64,000 nucleotides of DNA from Chryseobacterium indologenes (GTDB lineage: Bacteria; Bacteroidota; Bacteroidia; Flavobacteriales; Weeksellaceae): NCBI GenBank assembly GCA_002439165.1, contig DJTE01000002.1:98610-162609 (forward strand). Reading direction: 5' to 3'. Position numbers and translations under genes: made by a program. Below, piece after piece: positions 18,526 through 26,536 of the stretch. The stretch's first letter is position 1. Every line of letters begins with the position of its first letter. The notes beneath the pieces are model-generated. The model had not been told where the DNA came from, did no database searches, and was given only the letters and a program-made list of their open reading frames with translations.

Positions 18526-18567
18526 AAAGTAGGCATATTATGCTTATTTTTACGTAAATATCAAGAT

Positions 18568-19101
18568 ATGAAAAAATTTTTAAGCATAATCCTATTATTT
18601 TTATTAAGTCTCAGCTTTGCCCAGGTGAAATGGATGACTATTGAAGAAGCGATAAAAGCCCAGAAAGAAAATCCTAAAAAAATTCTGATCGACTTTTATG
18701 CAGACTGGTGCGGCCCTTGTAAGATCATGGATAAAAAAACCTACGGCCATACAGTGATTGCCCAGATCCTGAACGATAATTTTTATCCTGTAAAATTCAA
18801 TGCTGAAGAAAAGAAAACCCTGGAAATTTTCGGGAGAACGTTTGCCAATGAAAATACAGAACATAAAAAAGGCCGTAATTCGCTGCACGAATTCACCCAA
18901 TATATGAATGTAGGCGCAGTTCCCAGTACTGTTTTTCTGGATGAAAACGGTGGCCCGATTACCATTCTTCAGGGAGAATTATCTGCTAAAGAACTGGAGC
19001 CTTATCTGGAACTGATCTCAAAAGATCTTTTTAAAAAGATCCGGACCAGAGAGCAGTGGGAAGATTATCAGAAAAAATTCAAATCAAAGATCAGAGATTA
19101 A
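18568..19101 (+). CDS. Exported thioredoxin-fold protein
   Basis: The 177-aa protein has a signal peptide (MKKFLSIILLFLLSLSFAQ) and one thioredoxin domain with active site WCGPC (Cys48 and Cys51) in the context DFYADWCGPCKIMD, plus the cis-Pro segment GAVPSTVFLD. It belongs to the thioredoxin_7/DsbD-gamma-like class and should act as a periplasmic thiol reductase. The insertion between the CxxC and the cis-Pro (NENTEHKKGRNSLHEF) is typical of flavobacterial members. It lies 42 nt after POT transporter 3 and could share its transcript. A strong terminator follows. Confidence 0.88.
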   Translation: MKKFLSIILLFLLSLSFAQVKWMTIEEAIKAQKENPKKILIDFYADWCGPCKIMDKKTYGHTVIAQILNDNFYPVKFNAEEKKTLEIFGRTFANENTEHKKGRNSLHEFTQYMNVGAVPSTVFLDENGGPITILQGELSAKELEPYLELISKDLFKKIRTREQWEDYQKKFKSKIRD

Positions 19102-19134
19102 ACAGAAATACTTATTTTTCCTATACAAAAACTC

Positions 19135-19166
19135 AGACTTCCATTTTTTTTTGGAAGTCTTTTTTA
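19135..19166 (+). terminator. Intrinsic terminator after the thioredoxin gene
   Basis: Arms AGACTTCCA and TGGAAGTCT followed by a T run. Confidence 0.8.
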
Positions 19167-19227
19167 TTTTACCGAAATTCGGACCTTCGTTTTCCGTTCA
19201 GAGCCTGATCTCCGGATTTCAGTAATA

Positions 19228-21315
19228 ATGACTTTAGAAACTTCCATAGAATATGTAAAAGGTATAGGACCTGAAAGAGCCAAACTTATCAAGAATGTGT
19301 TGGGTATTTCTACGGTGGATGATCTTCTGAACTTCTACCCTATCCGTTATCTGGATAAAAGTAAGATTTATAAAATATCCCAGCTTCAGGAAGAAAGCAG
19401 TCAGGAAATCCAGCTTAAAGGAAAGATCACCCAGATTCAGGAGATTCAGACGGGGAAAACAAAAAGACTTTCGGCAAAATTCAGCGATGATACCGGAACC
19501 ATGGATCTGGTATGGTTCCAATATTCAAAATGGCTGAAAGAACAGATTCCTGTAAACCGGGAAGTTTATATCTTCGGAAAGATCAATGTATTCAACAGGC
19601 AGTTCTCTATGCCGCACCCGGAAATTGATGCAGAAGAGAGGAAAGAGGGAGATACCCGTCTGAAACCTATTTATCCGAGTTCAGAAAAATTAACCAAAAG
19701 AGGGTTGAATCAGAGGTTTTTTCAGGTTATACTGAGAAATATCTGCAAAGAAATCCCCAATCTTATCGAAGAAAACTTTCCGGAATATCTGATAAAGGCC
19801 TTTAAATTTTTATCCCGGCAGCATACGTTTCTGAACATCCATTTCCCGAAAGATATGGACCATTTTGAAAAAGCAGACCACAGGCTGAAGTTTGAAGAAT
19901 CCTTCTTTTTCCAGCTCGGATACGGTCTGAAAAAGCTGCATCACAAATCCCAGGCTATTGGCAGTCCTTTTCCTATTATAGGAGACCATTTTAATAATTT
20001 TTATAATCATCATATCCCTTTTGATCTCACCAATGCTCAGAAAAGAGTTCTGAAGGAAATCCGCATGGATATGAAAAGGCCTATCCAGATGAACAGGCTT
20101 CTGCAGGGAGATGTAGGTTCCGGAAAAACAATGGTTGCCTTACTGACCATGCTGATCGCTATGGATAACAGTTTTCAGAGCTGCCTGATGGCTCCTACTG
20201 AAATTCTCGCCCAGCAGCATTACAACGGAATTAAAGATCTTCTGCTGGAAACCGGCATCAATGTCCGGCTTCTTACCGGTTCTACCAAAGCTTCTGAGCG
20301 TAAGATCATCCATCAGGAACTTGAGGACGGTTCTCTTTCCATTTTAGTGGGTACCCATGCCATACTGGAAGATAAAGTAAGGTTTAAAAACCTCGGCCTT
20401 GCCATTATTGATGAGCAGCACAGGTTTGGTGTTGCACAGCGGGCCAAATTATGGGCAAAAAACAGAATTCCGCCCCATATTCTTGTGATGACGGCCACCC
20501 CTATTCCGAGAACGCTCGCCATGAGCTTTTATTCTGATCTTGATGTTTCTGTCATTGATGAAATGCCTGTGGGCAGAAAGCCTATTATTACTGCTCACAG
20601 AAAGGAAAAAGACCGCACCTATGTGTATAACTTCTGCAGAGAAGAAATCCGGAAAGGAAGGCAGATCTATTTCGTTTATCCGCTGATTGAAGAGTCTGAA
20701 ACCCTGGATTACAAAAATCTGATGGAAGGCCTTGAACATGTGATGGATGCATTCTCAGACTATAATGTTACCATGCTTCACGGGAAAATGAAACCTGATG
20801 AAAAAGATGCTGCCATGAATTATTTCGCTTCCGGAAAAGCAGAAATTATGGTGGCCACCACTGTGATTGAGGTGGGGGTAAATGTTCCCAATGCCTCGGT
20901 AATGGTTATAGAAAGTTCCGAAAGGTTCGGGCTTTCCCAGCTCCACCAGCTGCGGGGACGTGTAGGAAGAGGTGCCGAACAGAGCTACTGTATTCTGATG
21001 ACTTCCGATAAAATGTCTAAGGAAAGCAGAACCCGCATTAAAACCATGACGGAAACCAACGACGGATTCAAAATTTCGGAGGTGGATATGCAGCTGAGAG
21101 GTCCCGGAGATATTCTAGGTACCCAGCAAAGCGGGGTTGTAGATTTCAAGAAACTGGATCTTGTGAGTGATGCAGCGATCATTAAAACAACAAAAAATAC
21201 GGTTGACAGAATTCTGGAAGCAGATCCTCACCTGAACGGACCGGAGAATCTGGTCATCAGAAATTACTATCTGAAATACTATAAAGGAAAGAATAAGTGG
21301 AGTAAGATTTCATAA
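19228..21315 (+). CDS. recG: ATP-dependent DNA helicase RecG
   Basis: The 695-aa protein has the RecG layout: an N-terminal wedge/OB-fold domain (about 1-240), then a superfamily 2 helicase core with Walker A GDVGSGKT (294-301), the DEQH box (395-398) followed by RFG, TATPIPRT, and motif VI HQLRGRVGRG. RecG drives fork regression and branch migration of recombination intermediates. The length is normal and no key motif is missing. It stands alone after a terminator. A GC-rich hairpin directly after the stop (21321-21343) lacks a good T run on this strand. Confidence 0.96.
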   Translation: MTLETSIEYVKGIGPERAKLIKNVLGISTVDDLLNFYPIRYLDKSKIYKISQLQEESSQEIQLKGKITQIQEIQTGKTKRLSAKFSDDTGTMDLVWFQYSKWLKEQIPVNREVYIFGKINVFNRQFSMPHPEIDAEERKEGDTRLKPIYPSSEKLTKRGLNQRFFQVILRNICKEIPNLIEENFPEYLIKAFKFLSRQHTFLNIHFPKDMDHFEKADHRLKFEESFFFQLGYGLKKLHHKSQAIGSPFPIIGDHFNNFYNHHIPFDLTNAQKRVLKEIRMDMKRPIQMNRLLQGDVGSGKTMVALLTMLIAMDNSFQSCLMAPTEILAQQHYNGIKDLLLETGINVRLLTGSTKASERKIIHQELEDGSLSILVGTHAILEDKVRFKNLGLAIIDEQHRFGVAQRAKLWAKNRIPPHILVMTATPIPRTLAMSFYSDLDVSVIDEMPVGRKPIITAHRKEKDRTYVYNFCREEIRKGRQIYFVYPLIEESETLDYKNLMEGLEHVMDAFSDYNVTMLHGKMKPDEKDAAMNYFASGKAEIMVATTVIEVGVNVPNASVMVIESSERFGLSQLHQLRGRVGRGAEQSYCILMTSDKMSKESRTRIKTMTETNDGFKISEVDMQLRGPGDILGTQQSGVVDFKKLDLVSDAAIIKTTKNTVDRILEADPHLNGPENLVIRNYYLKYYKGKNKWSKIS

Positions 21316-21916
21316 AAAAACCGCGAAAAGAATCTTTCCGCGGCCCCCTTATAAAACTGTTATTTAGAAGAAATTACTTTTGGCGTCTTAAAAAATTTAT
21401 TTTAATAGCAGGACTTTAATATTTTGTGATGTGGTGTGAAAATATTTATATATTATTTGAATGCTTATGTCCTAACTATTAAAATAAATTATAAAAAAAC
21501 AAAATGAATTATTTTTCCAACTTGCTTATTATAAAAACTAACTGTGTCTAAGCTGAAGGTTTGGGAATGAAACGAATATTAATACCCTCCAGCCAGCTCA
21601 AGTTTTCATGATTGTACCGTTTTGTTTAAAGATCTTCTATGCTTTCTAATTGGAAATAATTATAATTCATTTTGTTAACTAACATCGTGATTTATAGTTT
21701 TGCTTCTGATCGATAACCGATCTTCTGCCATTCACTGCTTTATGATATCGCTGATTTTTGCCGGCTTATTTACATTTACAAAATTGCTGATATTGGCTGA
21801 ATTTACTCTTATATTATTTTAATTATTAGTTATAAAATTTTCACTTTTCTGTGAATAGTATGTATTAAATACTTTTCATTTTAACAAAAAAAACATTTCA
21901 AAAAAATCAATATGCA
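21316..21916. other. AT-rich 600-bp intergenic region
   Basis: I see no convincing gene here. It starts with a hairpin, CCGCGAAAAG and CTTTCCGCGG (21321-21343). The rest is low-complexity AT-rich DNA with stop codons in all frames. It separates the convergent recG and receiver genes and may hold long 3' regions or an unrecognised small RNA. Confidence 0.4.
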
Positions 21917-22363
21917 TCATATTTTCATAATAAAATTTTCCTTATTCAGTCCTGAGGTATGGTATTGCCAATTAACAACAATCACTTCTGTAAGAACCTT
22001 TTTAAGATTTTCATAGGTGTCAGGTTGTCTGATAAAAATATTAGCGCCCTGAACAAATAATTCATCAGTTTCGGGTTCTGTAATGACATCTGCATATACC
22101 GCATTCACCATACTGCTGAATCTCAAATCTTCCTTTATTTCTCTGATACAGCTTATACAGCTTTTATCCGGCATATGATAATTGAGAAACAGAATCTCAG
22201 GAACAATTGCCTCTTCACGGTTCAGATAATCCATCAGTGCATATGTATGGGAGAAACACTGAACTTTTACTTCAATTTTCAGGTCTTTGAATATGCTTTT
22301 AAAGAATACCAGGTTCCCTTCGTCATGATCTGTGACAATCACGTTCAGAAATTCTTTATTCAT
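21917..22363 (-). CDS. Degenerate response-regulator receiver domain protein
   Basis: The 148-aa single-domain protein follows the CheY pattern: acidic pocket TDHDEGN (Asp12, Asp14), strand 3 ILFLNYHMPDKSC and a loop 5 RQPD. The phosphoacceptor Asp is replaced by Asn61 (codon AAT) and the conserved Lys of loop 5 by Arg, so ordinary phospho-signalling is unlikely. Its start overlaps the end of the AraC-family gene by 8 nt, implying translational coupling. It could bind and modulate that regulator, or respond to a ligand instead of phosphate, as known atypical receivers do. Partner and signal are not visible. Confidence 0.8.
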   Translation of the reverse strand: MNKEFLNVIVTDHDEGNLVFFKSIFKDLKIEVKVQCFSHTYALMDYLNREEAIVPEILFLNYHMPDKSCISCIREIKEDLRFSSMVNAVYADVITEPETDELFVQGANIFIRQPDTYENLKKVLTEVIVVNWQYHTSGLNKENFIMKI

Positions 22364-22937
22364 ACTGCATTTGGGAATGGATGATCATACTCTGTGCCTT
22401 TCTTCTCTTTACAATCAGCTTCTGAAACTGGGAAGGTGTTATTCCTGTTGTATTTTTAAATTGAGTACTGAGGTGTGCTACACTGGAATAATTAAGCTTG
22501 TGGGCAATTTCCGTAAGACTCTGTTTATTGCCGATGATCAGTTCTTTGGCATATTCTATTTTCTGGAGAATAATGAAATTCTCAATAGAGGTGTAAGCCA
22601 GTTCCGAAAACAGATTGGAAAGATATCCATAGCTGTGCTTCAGTTTTTCGGCGATATAGATGGAGGCTTTTACGGAAACAGGCTCTTCAGAAAATACCAA
22701 CTCTACAATGGCATCTTTTATTTTCTGTACCAGAGCAGTTTTCTGGCTTTCGATAATTTCAATTCCGTAATCTTCAAGATTTTTCTTAAAAAGACTGTGC
22801 TGTTCCTGCGTAATGGGTTCGTAAAACTCTACTTCGCCAAAGTTCAGCATCCGGTATTTCAGTCCATGCTCTTTAAGCTTCTCATCCAATATCTTCTTGC
22901 AAAGTGCATTGAAATCAAATTTTACATACATTTTCAT
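22356..22937 (-). CDS. AraC family transcriptional regulator
   Basis: The C-terminal half of this 193-aa protein (about 95-187) is a double helix-turn-helix AraC domain: YIAEKLKHSYGYLSNLFSE, then SLTEIAHKLNYSSVAHLSTQFKNTTGITPSQF. The N-terminal 90 residues (KFDFNALCKKILDEKLKEHG, LNFGEVEFYEP) form a small alpha/beta domain seen in a group of flavobacterial AraC proteins and may be a sensor; I cannot name its ligand. It is the first gene of a two-gene unit with the overlapping degenerate receiver. Together they resemble a response regulator split into two polypeptides. Confidence 0.9.
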   Translation of the reverse strand: MKMYVKFDFNALCKKILDEKLKEHGLKYRMLNFGEVEFYEPITQEQHSLFKKNLEDYGIEIIESQKTALVQKIKDAIVELVFSEEPVSVKASIYIAEKLKHSYGYLSNLFSELAYTSIENFIILQKIEYAKELIIGNKQSLTEIAHKLNYSSVAHLSTQFKNTTGITPSQFQKLIVKRRKAQSMIIHSQMQYE

Positions 22938-23030
22938 CCTTAATATAGTGTGTTAAATTATGTAGTAAATATAGCGATTTATTTCAATTGAAAGTGAAAT
23001 AGCGAAGTTTTTTTTCATTTTCCTATTTAA

Positions 23031-23062
23031 AACAAAAAACTCCTGCATTGTTGAATACAGGA
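23031..23062 (-). terminator. Intrinsic terminator downstream of the GNAT gene
   Basis: On the minus strand, CCTGTATT pairs with AATGCAGG and is followed by AGTTTTTTG, about 170 nt after the stop at 23230. Confidence 0.55.
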
Positions 23063-23229
23063 ATTAAACACTAAGGATGAAAAAAATATACTGATAAAAA
23101 GCTGCTACAGCTCAAAACCAAGCATATGAATGTATTGTATAAGTGATTTGGTTCTGGAGCAAAGATGGTTTAAAAACCCATATCACCTGTTATAGAATTA
23201 TAATATATTGTTACACAATTTTAAGTCAA

Positions 23230-23733
23230 TTATTCGTGAATTAAAAACTCCATCATATAATCATCCATCACAAATCCGTTGCCTATATCAAATACACCTT
23301 CGCCGTAAACACGGTATCCCTGGGACTCATAGAAGCGTCTGGCTTCATTATTCTTATTAACGTTCAGAATGATTTTTTTATCCCCATTCTCAGAAACTTT
23401 CCGGCTCAGGAACCGAAGCGCTTCTTTCCCGAAACCTTTACCCTTACTTTCCGGCACCAGATAAATGCGGTGAAGTTTTGTAGTATGATCATCATAATGA
23501 TGCTCATAACCGATAAATCCTTCATAAGAACCTGTATTTTCATCCATGATCAGGTAATAGTGATAATTTTCATCCTGAAAATGTTTTGTCAGTTCGGTTT
23601 CAGAATACATTTCTGAAAGCATATATTCCATTTGTTCATTGGAAAGGATTTCTGCATAAGCATTTTCCCAGGATCTTCTGGCGAGATTCCGGATCAGCGG
23701 GATGTCTTTTTCTGTTGCTTCTGTTAATTTCAT
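23230..23733 (-). CDS. GNAT family N-acetyltransferase
   Basis: The start at 23733 (MKLTEATEKD, 167 aa) is chosen because GNAT domains begin with this strand. The open frame upstream only adds a hydrophobic stub. The acetyl-CoA loop is visible as LVPESKGKGFGKEALRFL (about residues 105-122), followed by LNVNKNNEARRFYESQGY, the typical motif B. The substrate is unknown; the family acetylates amines of small molecules or proteins. It is a soluble single gene with a downstream terminator at 23031-23062. Confidence 0.88.
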   Translation of the reverse strand: MKLTEATEKDIPLIRNLARRSWENAYAEILSNEQMEYMLSEMYSETELTKHFQDENYHYYLIMDENTGSYEGFIGYEHHYDDHTTKLHRIYLVPESKGKGFGKEALRFLSRKVSENGDKKIILNVNKNNEARRFYESQGYRVYGEGVFDIGNGFVMDDYMMEFLIHE

Positions 23734-23846
23734 ACTTTTTATGATTAAAAAAAGTGAAAAGCCGGAACTTTTCACTCTGTTATTATGTTGTAATTGTGAA
23801 TTTTATCTTGCAGTTTAACAGCAAAATTATCAATTCATGGATTTCC

Positions 23847-24719
23847 TTAAATATTGGCCATTTCAGCTTTGATCTTTGCATAAAGTCCTTCTGAAGCAGG
23901 AACTAAAGGTAGTCTCAGATAATTTTTAACAATACCTTTTTCTGCCAGTACCACTTTAATTCCGCAAGGGTTTCCTTCTGCAAAAATAAGACGGGTAATT
24001 TCTACCAGTTTATTATGGATCTCGTAGGCTTCTTTCACTTTTCCTTCAAAAGCCAGCTGAACCATTGTTGAAAATTCCTTTGGATAGGCCTGCCCGATCA
24101 CAGAGATCACTCCGTTTCCTCCGGCCAGTGTTACAGGAAGTGTATACTCATCATCCCCTGAAACCAGAGAGAATCCTTCAGGCTTCTTTCTCAGAATATC
24201 AAAATACTGAAGAATATTCGGTGCTGCTTCCTTGATCATGAAAAGATTCGGAAATTCTTTTGCGAGACGGATTGTAGTGTCTGCTTCAATATTCTGCCCC
24301 GTTCTGGACGGAACGTTATAAATAACGATATTCTTTCCTGTGGAAGCCAACATCTTATAATGCTGGTAAAGCCCTTCCTGATTTGGTTTGTTATAATATG
24401 GAGACACTGAAAGCACTGCATCAAATTCAGAAAGATCCGCTTCTTCAATCTGTTTCTTGACTTCCAGAGTATTGTTCCCGCCGATTCCCAGAACCAGGGG
24501 AAGACGTTTATTATTTACCTTAATGATATGTTCGGTTACCTGTTTCTTTTCTTCATCAGAAAGCGTTGCAGCCTCAGCTGTCGTTCCCAGTACTACCAAA
24601 TAATTGGTTCCGTTCCCGATATTATATTCAACAAGTTTTGTTAAACTATCGAAGTCAACGGATAAATCTTCATTAAAGGGTGTTACCAATGCAACACCTA
24701 TTCCTTTTAAAATGCTCAT
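23847..24719 (-). CDS. dapA: 4-hydroxy-tetrahydrodipicolinate synthase
   Basis: DapA condenses pyruvate with aspartate semialdehyde, the first committed step to diaminopimelate and lysine. The 290-aa TIM-barrel protein has GTTAEAATLSDEE, Tyr134 in YNVPSRTGQN and the Schiff-base Lys163 in MIKEAAPNI, all as expected, and a normal length. A perfect -7 box (TAAATTTG on the minus strand, 24739-24746) lies 20 nt above the start. No other lysine-pathway gene is adjacent. Confidence 0.96.
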   Translation of the reverse strand: MSILKGIGVALVTPFNEDLSVDFDSLTKLVEYNIGNGTNYLVVLGTTAEAATLSDEEKKQVTEHIIKVNNKRLPLVLGIGGNNTLEVKKQIEEADLSEFDAVLSVSPYYNKPNQEGLYQHYKMLASTGKNIVIYNVPSRTGQNIEADTTIRLAKEFPNLFMIKEAAPNILQYFDILRKKPEGFSLVSGDDEYTLPVTLAGGNGVISVIGQAYPKEFSTMVQLAFEGKVKEAYEIHNKLVEITRLIFAEGNPCGIKVVLAEKGIVKNYLRLPLVPASEGLYAKIKAEMANI

Positions 24720-24800
24720 CTGTTCGAATTATTTTTGTCAAATTTAATAATTTACCGTAAGAATTTGTAATAAATAATAATGTTTTATTATACATATAAT

Positions 24801-24808
24801 TATATTTG
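24801..24808 (+). promoter_or_regulatory. -7 promoter box of the split 5'-nucleotidase operon
   Basis: TATATTTG, a perfect TAnnTTTG, lies 18 nt above the ATG at 24827. No TTG at the right spacing is seen. Confidence 0.5.
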
Positions 24809-24826
24809 CATATACTAAAAGATATT

Positions 24827-25585
24827 ATGAAAAATAAATTCTTGTTACTAGGAATTGCTCTGGTCTCACTGACTGCCTGCAAGACAGCCTCCACGCTGCA
24901 GCTGGCCAGTGTTCAGCCCCGGAAAAACATTTCTATTAATAATGAGCTAAAAAATGATGAGGCATTTGTAAAAGTTATTGAACCCTATAAAGAGAAACTG
25001 GATAAAGAAATGAACCAGAAGATCTCCCATACCAGCGTAGATCTTACCAAACAGGGCGATAACAGCAATCTGGGTAATCTTTTGGCTGACTATACATTCG
25101 AGGGAGCTGATGCATGGGCCCAAACCCATCTGAAAAAAAATGTAGATGCTGCGCTCATCAACATCGGAGGAATCAGAACAACCATCGGAAAAGGAGATAT
25201 TCTCCTGAAAAGCGTATTTGAGGTAATGCCTTTCGAAAATGAAGTCATCATTGTGAAACTGAAAGGAACAGACCTTCAAGGACTTTACGATTATTACGCA
25301 AAAACACAGGTAAACAACCCTGTTTCCCACCTGTACATTGAAACCGGTAACGGGCAGCTTACCAAAACTTTAATCAACGGAAAGCCTGTAAATCCGTCCC
25401 AGGAATATTATATTGCAACTTCGGATTATCTGGCGTTAGGCGGCGACAATATGAAATTTTTCTCAAAAGGAGAAGCGATTCCTACGGGAATCAAACTGAG
25501 AGATCTGTTTATTGAATATTTCAAAAAAACTCCGGAAGTAATTCCCAATACAGATGTTCGTTTAAATTTTACCGGTAAGAAATAA
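24827..25585 (+). CDS. Lipoprotein with 5'-nucleotidase C-terminal domain
   Basis: The start at 24827 (MKNKFLLLGIALVSLTACK) makes a lipoprotein signal with lipobox LTAC (Cys18), 252 aa in all. The remainder is the substrate-binding C-terminal domain of UshA-type 5'-nucleotidases: NLLADYTFEGADAW, ALINIGGIRT, GDILLKSVFEVMPFEN and YIATSDYLALGGDNM. The catalytic metallophosphatase half is the next gene, which starts inside this stop codon (TAATG overlap), so the usual single protein is split here into two co-translated parts. They are expected to work together at the membrane in nucleotide salvage. Confidence 0.9.
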   Translation: MKNKFLLLGIALVSLTACKTASTLQLASVQPRKNISINNELKNDEAFVKVIEPYKEKLDKEMNQKISHTSVDLTKQGDNSNLGNLLADYTFEGADAWAQTHLKKNVDAALINIGGIRTTIGKGDILLKSVFEVMPFENEVIIVKLKGTDLQGLYDYYAKTQVNNPVSHLYIETGNGQLTKTLINGKPVNPSQEYYIATSDYLALGGDNMKFFSKGEAIPTGIKLRDLFIEYFKKTPEVIPNTDVRLNFTGKK

Positions 25586-26535
25586 TGGATAGAAAAAAAT
25601 TTTTAAAAGCAATAGGAGGCGGATCTTTAGCAATGGCTTTAGCTCCCAATATGATGATGGCGGAAGAATTAAAATTCAATCCTTTAAAATCCGCGAATAA
25701 ACTTACCATTCTTCATACCAACGACCAGCACAGCAGGATAGAACCCTTTGATGCCGGTTATACGAAAAATCCCAATCAGGGCGGATTTGCCAGAAGGGCA
25801 AGCCTGATTCAGCAGATCAGAAGCCAGGAAAGCAATGTGCTTCTTCTGGATTCGGGGGACATTTTCCAGGGAACCCCTTATTTTAATTTCTTCGGTGGTG
25901 AACTGGAGTTCAAACTGATGTCCATGATGAAGTATGATGCTTCCACTATGGGAAACCATGACTTTGACAATGGTCTGGATGGTTTTTTAAAGGTACTTCC
26001 CAACGCTAAATTCCCTTTCATCTGTTCCAATTATGATTTCAGGAATACGGTTCTGGACGGAAAAACCTCACCGTATAAAATCTTCAATAAAAACGGAATC
26101 AAAGTCGGAATTTTCGGGGTCGGAATCCAACTGGACGGGCTTGTCGGTAAAAAACAATATGGAGAAACCGTATATTCGGATCCCGTAGAAGTAGCGCAGC
26201 ATTATTCAAACTTCCTGAAAAATGAGCAGAAATGTGATCTGGTGATCTGCCTTTCACATATCGGCTATGATTATAAGGATGAACCCGGTAAAATAAGTGA
26301 TAAGATCCTGGCCGCCAAAACAGAAAATATTGACATCATTCTGGGAGGTCATACCCATACTTTCCTTCCGGAACCCCAGACGTATACCAACAGACAGGGA
26401 AAAAACGTTCTGGTAAACCAGGTTGGATGGGCAGGCCTGCTTTTAGGAAGAATTGATTTCCACTTTGACATTAATAAAAACATACAGCATATTTCCTGGA
26501 ACAACCAGGTGATTGACAGCAGCATAACCGCATAA
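25585..26535 (+). CDS. Metallophosphatase (5'-nucleotidase catalytic domain)
   Basis: The 316-aa protein is the calcineurin-like catalytic half of a UshA-type nucleotidase. Its metal-ligand motifs in order are HTNDQHSR, DSGDIFQG, MGNHDFDNG, SHIGYDYK and GGHTHTF. The N-terminus (MDRKKFLKAIGGGSLAMALA) looks like a Tat-type or Tat-derived signal with a single Arg-Lys pair, consistent with export. It overlaps the upstream lipoprotein gene by one base and lies 1 nt from porZ, so all four genes to recO may be one transcript. It probably dephosphorylates nucleotides or sugar nucleotides outside the cytoplasm. Confidence 0.92.
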   Translation: MDRKKFLKAIGGGSLAMALAPNMMMAEELKFNPLKSANKLTILHTNDQHSRIEPFDAGYTKNPNQGGFARRASLIQQIRSQESNVLLLDSGDIFQGTPYFNFFGGELEFKLMSMMKYDASTMGNHDFDNGLDGFLKVLPNAKFPFICSNYDFRNTVLDGKTSPYKIFNKNGIKVGIFGVGIQLDGLVGKKQYGETVYSDPVEVAQHYSNFLKNEQKCDLVICLSHIGYDYKDEPGKISDKILAAKTENIDIILGGHTHTFLPEPQTYTNRQGKNVLVNQVGWAGLLLGRIDFHFDINKNIQHISWNNQVIDSSITA

Positions 26536-26536
26536 T

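Noticed and set aside
21321..21343. RecG transcript terminator
   Set aside because: The stem is good, but the plus strand has no T run after it; on the minus strand it lies 570 nt beyond the receiver gene.
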